Source: Halovenus sp. | GTDB lineage: Archaea > Halobacteriota > Halobacteria > Halobacteriales > Haloarculaceae | DNA: 35,070 nt | Direction: 5' to 3' | NCBI GenBank assembly: GCA_028275025.1 | Contig: JAQCNM010000181.1 | Span: 1 to 35,070 of the forward strand | Part shown: positions 1-8,041 of the stretch, one piece after another | How the letters are laid out: every line of letters begins with the position of its first letter | Position numbering within the stretch: the first letter of the stretch is position 1 | Position numbers and translations under genes: made by a program | Notes under the pieces: generated by a model | Databases searched by the model: none | Seen by the model: only the letters and a program-made list of their open reading frames with translations | Told to the model about the DNA's origin: nothing

Positions 1-108
1 GAGACTTTCTGTGGCCGCACTGTATACAGCTCTACGGGGAGACCCCGGTCGGATTCCTGCTGGGCAGGCAGACACGGATCTACAGACGGTGCCGAGTGAT
101 CACACTGC

Positions 109-270
109 ATGGCCGCCGAAGTTTCCGACCGGGTTCGAGAAATCGCCGAGGCTCGCGGTCTTTTAGAGTCCAAAGTGTTCGAACGGACAGTCGAACGCGG
201 ACTCGGAGATCTGTGGGGGGAGCTCGCACTGGCACAGTACCTCGACGACGAGAGCCCTCACGTTCGGTGA
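109..270 (+). pseudogene. Short (53 aa) antitoxin-like protein, probably 3'-truncated
   Basis: ATG at 109, TGA at 268-270; MAAEVSDRVREIAEARGLLESKVFERTVERGLGDLWGELALAQYLDDESPHVR*. Resembles the N-terminal part of a haloarchaeal antitoxin-like family that is usually about 70-80 aa; too short for the supplied ORF track. Confidence 0.5.
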
Positions 271-294
271 CTCGGTCGTTACTCGACTGTCCGA

Positions 295-3200
295 TCAGCT
301 CCTTCTGTCCCATCGGGCTCTCGGCACCCGCAGACAGATCTCTGTTCTCTCGGTCGTCGAGTCGACCCACACGTCACCCCCGGCCTGCGTGACGACCATT
401 CGAACCATCCACAACCCGAGCCCCTGCCCGTGATTGAGCGGTGTCTCTTCCCCGGTCTCGAGCAGATCCGCCTCCATCGCCGGCATCCCGGGACCGTCGT
501 CTCGCACGTCGACCTCGACCCACCCGTCCTCCGAGTAGGTGAGTTCGACCGCGATTGTGGCGTCTTCGCTCGCGTCTGCCGCGTTGCCGACGAGTTCACG
601 AACGGCCTCGAGTAGCGACGCGGGCAGCTGAACCCCCTCGCCGCTCGGCAGCTCGGTCAGGACTGTCGTATCCTCACACCCCTCTCGGACCGGAGTAACC
701 GCATTTTCGATGAGTGAACGGGAGTCCATCGTTGTCTGGTCGCCGTTCTGGGACTGGAGAATCTGACGGATATCGTTTATTCGCTCGGTCATCGACTCCC
801 ACTTCTCGAGGACCCGTTCGACGATCTCGAACTGTTCGGCCCGTTGTTTCGCATCCGACTCCTCGGACATCAGCCGTGTCCAGGCTCGCACCTTGGTCAG
901 GTCGTTTCGCATATTGTGACGTATCACACGCTGTATGACCTCCAGATGGCGTCTGACCTGTTGTTGTGCCGTGATGTCCCGTCCCTCGACAACGAGCAGG
1001 GACACATTGTCGTTTTCATCCCACACGGGTTTCACCGAGAAGTCGATCGTCGCGAGACCGTCACCGCCGCGCACCTCCGTCTCGTAACGGACAAACTCTC
1101 CGCCTGCAGCCCGTTCGATCGCCTCCCGGATGTTGTTCCTGACTGTCTCGGAGTGTGTCCACCACCGGGCGTCGAAAAACCGGTTCCCGACGATCTCCTC
1201 GCGTCCGACGCCGCCGAACTCGAGGGCAGCGTCGTTTACTTCGACAACCGTTCCGTCGGGCTCCAGTAATCCGGTGAACTGGAAGGTCTGGTTGAAGATA
1301 CCCTCGAAGCGCCGGGCTCGCTGTTTGCTTTCGGTCACATTCCGGAGGTAGATGAGTATCCCGTTGATCGCCTCATCGTCGAGCATATTCCGGCACCGGG
1401 TTTCGATGTTGAGCCACCCGTCGTCAGGAGCGGAGAAACGGCATTCGGCCTTGGCGCTGTCTGCTCCATCGACACACGTATAGAATGTCTGCAGCGCGTG
1501 TTCTCGACTGTCTGGATGGAGGAAGTCAAAGAGATTCTCCTCGACGAGCTCCTCGGGGTCGTAACCGAGGGTTCGCTTCGTCGAGCCACTCGCGTACCTG
1601 ATCGTCCCGTCCGGGTCGACGATTGTCACCACGTCGGTGGACTCCTCGACGAACAGTTCGGTCCGGCGCTGCCGGCGCCGTCTGTCGGTCATGTCGTGGA
1701 CGACACCCGCGTACCCCTGGAACCTGTCGTCGGATTCGAGCGGAGCGTACCGAACGTCCGCGTAGAACTCCGACCCGTCGGCGCGAACCTGATAGCCCTC
1801 GTGGGCACTCTCACCCCCGATACGCGCCTGCTGTAACAACCGCCCGGGCAGGCCTGACTCACGATCCGACTCGGGGTGGAGTTCGGATATCGACATACCG
1901 ATGGCCGTGTCAGCGTCGTACCCGAAGAGGCTGGCCGCGCCCGGGTTCCACGTCTGTACTGTCCCGCCCTCGTCGACAGTCAGAAAGGCGTACTCGTCGA
2001 CACTCTCGGTCAATAGCCGGAACCGTTCCCGTTCCTCGAGCAGTTCCTGTTCGCGGTTCACCTCGTCGGTGACGTCCTGTGCCAGCACTAACCCCTGGTT
2101 ACTCGTCGAGTCCGGGTTGTCTCTGTCGACCGGGACCAGGTGAACGCGGAGGGTCCGGTCGCGGATTTCGACCCGGCGGTCCGTTCGCTCTCCGTCCAGC
2201 GTTGCTCGGAAACGCGGGACGAGGTCGTGGTTGCCGTCGGCGAGTACCGTTCCGACCGCTTTCCCGGAGATGTCCGACGTTTCGAGACCGAACACCGACA
2301 GGAGTTCGCCCGCCGCCAGGACGTACTCGAGATTATCGTCGAACGTGAGAACGGCACCGTTCGGGATGTTCTCTGCCAGACTGCGGTACCGCTGCTCGTT
2401 TTGTCGCCGTGTCCGTTCCTCGATCTTCTGCTCGGTGATGTTGGTTCCGGTCGCGAGTACACGGACCGGGTTCCCGTCGTCGTACACCGGCGTTGCTCGC
2501 GTCGATAGCCAGGTCGTGTCGTCGCCATCACCGACGATCCGGAACTCGCCGGTCCACGGGTCGCCGGATTCGATCATCGAGTTCAGTTCCCGCCGGACGC
2601 GGTCACGGTCGTCGGGATGGACGGCCTCCCTGAACTCCTCGACCGACTCGATGTCTTGGCCGGCCAGGTCGACGAGCGTCTCGTCCCAACGCATCGTGTC
2701 CGTCCGAAGATTCCACTCGGCGATACCGGTGTTCGTCCCCGACAGCGTCAGCCCGAGTTTCTCCTGCTGTTGTCGCAGTTCCTCGTGGGTGTTTCTGCGG
2801 TCGATCTCGTAGCCGGCCCACCTGCCGAGGAGACTGACGAACGTGCGTTCGAACTCGTCAAAGGGTGACTCTCGTTGCTCACCCGATGCGAAACACAGCG
2901 TGCCGTACACGTCGCTGTCGACGCTGACCGTACTCCCAATGTAGGTTTCGAGTCCGAACGTGTCGTACGCTGCTTCCTTTATAAACTCACTCTCGGCAGC
3001 GTTCGTGAGTGCAAACTCACCGTCGCGGTCGACCGTCTGCTGACAGTACGACTCCGAGAACGGCCCCGATGCACCCGGTCGGAGGCGTTCGTGAGAGCCA
3101 ACTGCGTCGAGAATCGTCTGTGTCCCGGCGGCCAGGTCACTGTCTACGTCGGTCCGTGTCAGAAAGCCGTACGGCAGCTCCAGGTAATCACGCCCCGCTT

Positions 3201-5373
3201 TCAGGAGCCCGTCGATTTTCTCCTCGAACCCGGTCTGCTGATCGGTTGTCACCTCGTAGATACGTTCGAGCAACTCGACCCGCGCTTGTGCCTCCTGCCC
3301 GCGCTTTTTTCGTTCCGTGACATCCTGCTGGATGCCGATGTAGTTCGTCACTGTCCCGTCTGCGTCCGTCACAGGCGTGACAGAGAGCCGTGACCAGTAC
3401 GGCGTTCCGTTTTTGCGGCGATTTCTCAGTTCGAGCGAAACTGGTTCCTCGGAGTCGATCGCCTCCCGGAGCCGTGCTGCCTGCTCGGGGTCGGTTTCCT
3501 CGCCCTGGAGAAATCGGGGGTTCCGACCGATCGCCTCCTCGCTCGTGTAGCCGGTCATCCGCTCGAACCCGTTGTTGACGTAGACTAATGGGTTGTCGTC
3601 CTGTGTCGGGTCGGTGATCTGGATGCCGACGGTCGCCTCGTCCATCGCCCGTTCTTTCAGTTCGAGGTCGCGTTCGCGCTCTCGGCGCTCGGTCTCGTCG
3701 CGGACCGTACAGACGAGTCGGCCGTCATCGACGATGGTCAGGGAGAGCTCGGCCGGAAACGTCGACCCGTCCGGTCGACTGCCAGTGACCATCCCACGCC
3801 AGTGGCCGTCGGCTTCGAGCGTCGGGAACGCCTCCGTCTCCAGCCGCTCGATCTCCTCGTCGTCGTACAGCTTTCGCCACGTGTTCCCCAGCAGTTGGTC
3901 TTTGCTCTCGAACCCGTACATCTCGACGTGGGTTTGGTCGACGTAGCTGTACTCCCCGCCGTCGAGGATCGCGATTCCGTCGGCCGCTTTCTCGATCACC
4001 TGCTGGAACGATTCGAGCTGTCGTCGTCGTTCTTTGCGGTCGGTGATGTCCCTGAGAACGCCAGCAGTGCCGCGGAACTCGTTGTCTCCGATCAGTGCGA
4101 GTCGGTTCTCGACAGTCTTGTGACCGCCGTCGGCCGTTTCGAGTTCGAACTCAGCGGTCGCCGACCGGGTGTCTGTAGCGAGCAGCGTCTCGATCTGTTC
4201 TTGCAGTTGTTCGACGTCCGAGTCGTCCATTCCGACTGACGGCGACCTGCCGAGTATCTCCGTGCCGTACCCGAACTCGCGCTCCGCCGACTCGTTGACG
4301 AACGTAAACCGTCCGTCGGCGTCTAAGGCGTACACCGGGTCGTCAACAGCTTCGAGGATTGTCTCGTACCGCTCTAGCTCCTCGAGTCGGTGACGACGGG
4401 CGATCTCGGTGCCGACCCACTCTGCGAGGAGTCCGACGAACGCCTTTTCTTCTGGTCGAAACGGCTCCGGACGCGGTCTCTCCATCGAGAAGTTCAGCGT
4501 CCCGTAGCTGTCACCGTCGACGACGACAGACGCTGCGACGTACGCCTGAACGTTCTCGGCTGCTGGATGATCCTGGTGTTCGGTGTCCGTGATGTCGGCA
4601 AACGCGAGTGTGTCGGTTGCGTCGCCGGCGAGTGTCACATCGCACATCGTGTTTCCGAGGTCGTACGTCGCGCCCACCTCGTGCGATCCGGTGGCGTCGG
4701 CCACGGCTTCGACCTCGTAGTCGTCTCCGTCGACGTTCGCGAGGATTCCGGTGTCGAGGCCGAGATACTCACAGCAAAGAGACAGAAGCCCCTCGACACT
4801 GTCATCCAACCCGTTCGAACCGGTCGTGAGTTCGGTCAGACGGCGCAACGCGGTCGCAGCAGCCTCCGTTCGGTTCGCCGCCCGTCGACGTTTCGACTCT
4901 CGACCGTCGAGTCGACGCAACGCTGTTTCGAGATTCGCCGCGATCCCCCTGACGAGAGCCACGTCTGCGTCATCGAACTCACCCGACTCCGTCGTGTCGA
5001 GGCGCAACACTCGATTGCGACCGAGAGGGACGAACACCGCCCCCTGTGCCGACCCGCCGGGGTCGGTGTCGACAACTGCCTCGGGGGCGGAACCGACAGA
5101 CTGGCCGGCCGTGGGCCCGCTGACTCGTTCGACAACCGCCGCCGGTATCTCGTCCGGATGGCCCACCGTCTGGCCGGGAGACTGCTCGGCTGACCCGATC
5201 GCGGTGAACGTCTCCGTCTCGGGGTCGTACTCGCCGACAGTCACCACCGGTCTGTCGAACGCCGTTTTCGCCAGTTCGGCCGCGTGTGTCGCCGCAGCGT
5301 CGACCGTCTCGGCGCCGTTGAGTCTCGCGGATACTGAGAGAATATGTTCAGAAGACTGATTACTTGTGTACAT
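295..5373 (-). CDS. Multi-sensor histidine kinase (about 3 GAF and about 8 PAS domains, DHp and HATPase)
   Basis: Internal start MYTSNQSSEHILS at 5373 chosen because upstream codons are not haloarchaeal-like. Repeated PAS/PAC ends (DITDRK, DVTERK, NITEQK, NVTESK), DHp 'RVIRHNMRNDLTKV', ATPase 'ELVGNAADAS...VRDDGPGMP...GQGLGLWMV'. Confidence 0.9.
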   Translation of the reverse strand: MYTSNQSSEHILSVSARLNGAETVDAAATHAAELAKTAFDRPVVTVGEYDPETETFTAIGSAEQSPGQTVGHPDEIPAAVVERVSGPTAGQSVGSAPEAVVDTDPGGSAQGAVFVPLGRNRVLRLDTTESGEFDDADVALVRGIAANLETALRRLDGRESKRRRAANRTEAAATALRRLTELTTGSNGLDDSVEGLLSLCCEYLGLDTGILANVDGDDYEVEAVADATGSHEVGATYDLGNTMCDVTLAGDATDTLAFADITDTEHQDHPAAENVQAYVAASVVVDGDSYGTLNFSMERPRPEPFRPEEKAFVGLLAEWVGTEIARRHRLEELERYETILEAVDDPVYALDADGRFTFVNESAEREFGYGTEILGRSPSVGMDDSDVEQLQEQIETLLATDTRSATAEFELETADGGHKTVENRLALIGDNEFRGTAGVLRDITDRKERRRQLESFQQVIEKAADGIAILDGGEYSYVDQTHVEMYGFESKDQLLGNTWRKLYDDEEIERLETEAFPTLEADGHWRGMVTGSRPDGSTFPAELSLTIVDDGRLVCTVRDETERRERERDLELKERAMDEATVGIQITDPTQDDNPLVYVNNGFERMTGYTSEEAIGRNPRFLQGEETDPEQAARLREAIDSEEPVSLELRNRRKNGTPYWSRLSVTPVTDADGTVTNYIGIQQDVTERKKRGQEAQARVELLERIYEVTTDQQTGFEEKIDGLLKAGRDYLELPYGFLTRTDVDSDLAAGTQTILDAVGSHERLRPGASGPFSESYCQQTVDRDGEFALTNAAESEFIKEAAYDTFGLETYIGSTVSVDSDVYGTLCFASGEQRESPFDEFERTFVSLLGRWAGYEIDRRNTHEELRQQQEKLGLTLSGTNTGIAEWNLRTDTMRWDETLVDLAGQDIESVEEFREAVHPDDRDRVRRELNSMIESGDPWTGEFRIVGDGDDTTWLSTRATPVYDDGNPVRVLATGTNITEQKIEERTRRQNEQRYRSLAENIPNGAVLTFDDNLEYVLAAGELLSVFGLETSDISGKAVGTVLADGNHDLVPRFRATLDGERTDRRVEIRDRTLRVHLVPVDRDNPDSTSNQGLVLAQDVTDEVNREQELLEERERFRLLTESVDEYAFLTVDEGGTVQTWNPGAASLFGYDADTAIGMSISELHPESDRESGLPGRLLQQARIGGESAHEGYQVRADGSEFYADVRYAPLESDDRFQGYAGVVHDMTDRRRRQRRTELFVEESTDVVTIVDPDGTIRYASGSTKRTLGYDPEELVEENLFDFLHPDSREHALQTFYTCVDGADSAKAECRFSAPDDGWLNIETRCRNMLDDEAINGILIYLRNVTESKQRARRFEGIFNQTFQFTGLLEPDGTVVEVNDAALEFGGVGREEIVGNRFFDARWWTHSETVRNNIREAIERAAGGEFVRYETEVRGGDGLATIDFSVKPVWDENDNVSLLVVEGRDITAQQQVRRHLEVIQRVIRHNMRNDLTKVRAWTRLMSEESDAKQRAEQFEIVERVLEKWESMTERINDIRQILQSQNGDQTTMDSRSLIENAVTPVREGCEDTTVLTELPSGEGVQLPASLLEAVRELVGNAADASEDATIAVELTYSEDGWVEVDVRDDGPGMPAMEADLLETGEETPLNHGQGLGLWMVRMVVTQAGGDVWVDSTTERTEICLRVPRARWDRRS

Positions 5374-5786
5374 TACTGTACTGAGAAGAAGGTCCGTGCC
5401 ACATTGACTGTTTCGACTGTCCTGGCACCCGGCGGCCGTCGGTTCCGGCCCTCCCGAAACTGTGTATCTGTCTGCCCCGGGAGTAGAGAGTCGAGAGACC
5501 CACTCTCGGCGAGGCTGGGTGACAGCGAGGCCGTTGTGCTGTGTGCAGCTGCGAATCGGTGGTATCGGCCCCGGATACCGACTACATCGGTTACTCTCCG
5601 GTAGGGCGTCGTCCCGGAGTCTCACCGCTACACCCCGACCACCTCTCGAACGGACCGGTCGAAACGAGCCCGAGGATACGACACCACAAAGAGACTTGAG
5701 ACCGATTGCCACGGAGGTCGGTGTGTCCGTCCGACACGTCCCGGGGGCGGAAGGCTTGAAAGCTCTCGTGGTGTATCTGGTGATAG

Positions 5787-6899
5787 ATGACCTGGACCCG
5801 GAGGGGTGTGCTGGCGGCGGGCATCGCGGGGCTGGCAGGCTGTGTCGACGGGGGTGGATCGGCGACGCGGGCCCCGTTCGAGGCGGGGAGCGCAGACGCC
5901 ACTGTCGGGTTCGTCGGCGACGTCATGCTGGGCCGGGGTGTGACCGACCGCTGGGTCGACCGCGACCCGGCCGGCGTGTGGGGGTCGACCCTGGAGCGAC
6001 TCCAGGCGCTCGACGGCCTCGTGTTGAATCTGGAGTGCTGTCTCGCCGAGGGCGGACGCCGCTGGCCCGAGAAGGTCTACTACTTTCGTGCAGACCCCGG
6101 GTTCGCGGTGCCGGCACTCCGGGCCGCGAACGCCACCGTCGCCTCGCTCGCGAACAACCACGTTCTCGACTTCCGGGAACCGGGGCTCGAGAGCACACGC
6201 AGCCACCTCACGGAGGCGGGTGTCGCACACGCGGGGGCCGGTCCGGGGCTGGAGGCCGCACTCGCCCCGGCGGTGACAGAGGTCGGTCCGCTGACCGTCG
6301 CGACAGTCGGACTCACGGGCCGGTACCCGTCGTACGCGGCCACGACAGACAGTCCCGGCACCGCCTACGTGAGACCCGACCCCTCCGCCAGTGACACCCG
6401 CAGGACGGTCCGGCGGGCGCTTGCACGGGCGGAGGAACACGACCCGGACCTCGTTGTTGCCTCGCTCCACTGGGGGCCAAACTGGGAGACGACACCGGGT
6501 GAGACACGGGAGGCGTTCGCCCACTGGCTGGTCGAGCAGGGTGTCGATGTCGTCCACGGTCACAGCGCACACGTGCTCCAGGGCGTCGAGATTCATCAGG
6601 GACGCCCGATCATCTACGACGCGGGGGACTTCGTCGACGACTACATCGACAAGAACGGGCTGTACAACAAGCGGAGTGGGCTGTTCGAACTGGTGGTGAC
6701 CGACGGCTCGCTCAAGCGACTGCGGATCGTCCCCGTCGAGATCGAGAACGAGACGGCAACAGTCGCCGACGGGGCGGCGGCCACGTGGGTCGGTGAGACG
6801 GTACGAGCCCGGTCGGAACCGTTTGAAACGACCGTAGAGCGCACAGACGAGGGGGTGTCGGTGCCGATAGACGAGGACGACGCCGGGAGCCGACCCTGA
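5787..6899 (+). CDS. CapA/PgsA-family (poly-gamma-glutamate synthesis type) metallophosphatase-like Tat lipoprotein
   Basis: N-term 'TRRGVLAAGIAGLAGC' (Tat motif plus lipobox); 'VGFVGDVMLGRGV', 'LNLECCL', 'SLANNHVLDF', 'HWGPNWE', 'VVHGHSAHVLQGVEIHQGRPIIYDAGDFVDDY' are CapA signatures. Confidence 0.85.
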   Translation: MTWTRRGVLAAGIAGLAGCVDGGGSATRAPFEAGSADATVGFVGDVMLGRGVTDRWVDRDPAGVWGSTLERLQALDGLVLNLECCLAEGGRRWPEKVYYFRADPGFAVPALRAANATVASLANNHVLDFREPGLESTRSHLTEAGVAHAGAGPGLEAALAPAVTEVGPLTVATVGLTGRYPSYAATTDSPGTAYVRPDPSASDTRRTVRRALARAEEHDPDLVVASLHWGPNWETTPGETREAFAHWLVEQGVDVVHGHSAHVLQGVEIHQGRPIIYDAGDFVDDYIDKNGLYNKRSGLFELVVTDGSLKRLRIVPVEIENETATVADGAAATWVGETVRARSEPFETTVERTDEGVSVPIDEDDAGSRP

Positions 6900-7112
6900 C
6901 AGCGACCGAGGACAACAGGGTCAGACGAGATCGTATCGGGCCTACGCGCTGGGTTGTGTCGCCGCTCGCGCGCAGCGCCACACCGAGGAGACCGAGCGAA
7001 ACTCCGGGGACCCCCGCGACGTCCGTCCTCCGTATGCCTAGGGTGTCTCCACACAGACGGATCTGGATAGCTAGCTCGTGGAACAAAGTGTGTAGAGGGC
7101 GTACCGGTACGT

Positions 7113-7988
7113 ATGGGAGTTGTCGGTCGGTTCAAGACAGGGTTCGTGCTCACGAAACAAAGTGTCGAGATGCTGTGGAACAACCCACGGCTGGCGGTCT
7201 TTCCGGCGGTGAGCGGTGCGGCGAGTCTCGCGTTCATCGCGGCGCTCCTCGCACCGCTGCTCGGGGTGTTCGTGCTCGATGCCGACGGTGCCGTTGCGGT
7301 GGTCGGGTTGCTCACCGTCGCCGGACTGTATCTCGGGACCGCGTTCATCTCGGCGTTTTTCGCCGCGGCCCTCGTCGACCAGACCCGGGCCGTTCTCGAC
7401 GGCGATGAGCCCTCGCTCCGACAGGGGGTTCGCGCCGCCTGGGGTGTCAAGCGCCAACTGTTCGTCTGGGCGATTATCAGCGCCACTGTCGGGTTCGTGC
7501 TCGACACCATCAACGAGTCTTCCAGCTCCGGTGTCACACAGATTATCAGCGCCGTCATCGGAATGGCCTGGACGGTGCTGACGTTTTTTGTCGTCCCGGT
7601 TATCGTCTTCGAGCGGCCGTCGGTCCGGGGGATGTTCACCCGGAGCGGGGAGCTGTTCAAACAGACCTACGGCGAGACGCCGATCAGCCTCATCGGGACG
7701 GCGGTGCTCGCACTACTGCTCGGGTTGCCGCTGCTGGGACCGGGTCTGTACGCACTGTTCGAACTCGAACTCCTGGCCGTCGGTATCCCGCTGGTGGTCG
7801 CCGGGTTGGCGGTGGTGCAGTTGACGACCTACACCCTCCGCGGCATCGTCAAGACCGGGCTGTACTTCTACGCGGCCGAAGGGGACCGTCCGGACGAGTT
7901 CGCGGCGATGTTCGACGAACTCGACACGGTCCGAGGGGCGGAGAGCCAGAACAAGGATGTCGGTCCCGGGCTCGGGAGGTTCCGCTGA
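7113..7988 (+). CDS. Polytopic membrane protein, DUF6159-like
   Basis: 291 aa with several hydrophobic segments; N-term 'GRFKTGFVLTKQSVEMLWNNPRLAVFPAVSG' typical of the haloarchaeal DUF6159 group. Confidence 0.7.
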   Translation: MGVVGRFKTGFVLTKQSVEMLWNNPRLAVFPAVSGAASLAFIAALLAPLLGVFVLDADGAVAVVGLLTVAGLYLGTAFISAFFAAALVDQTRAVLDGDEPSLRQGVRAAWGVKRQLFVWAIISATVGFVLDTINESSSSGVTQIISAVIGMAWTVLTFFVVPVIVFERPSVRGMFTRSGELFKQTYGETPISLIGTAVLALLLGLPLLGPGLYALFELELLAVGIPLVVAGLAVVQLTTYTLRGIVKTGLYFYAAEGDRPDEFAAMFDELDTVRGAESQNKDVGPGLGRFR

Positions 7989-8041
7989 CTCGACGGACCG
8001 GGCAGGATTCAAGCACGGCGAGCCCCTCGTAGGATACACCG

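Noticed and set aside
5374-5712. N-terminal extension of the kinase ORF and of other ORFs (12308-14650, 21712-22617, 32063-33823)
   Set aside because: Upstream residues have low acidic content and no family similarity; internal starts fit known N-termini better.
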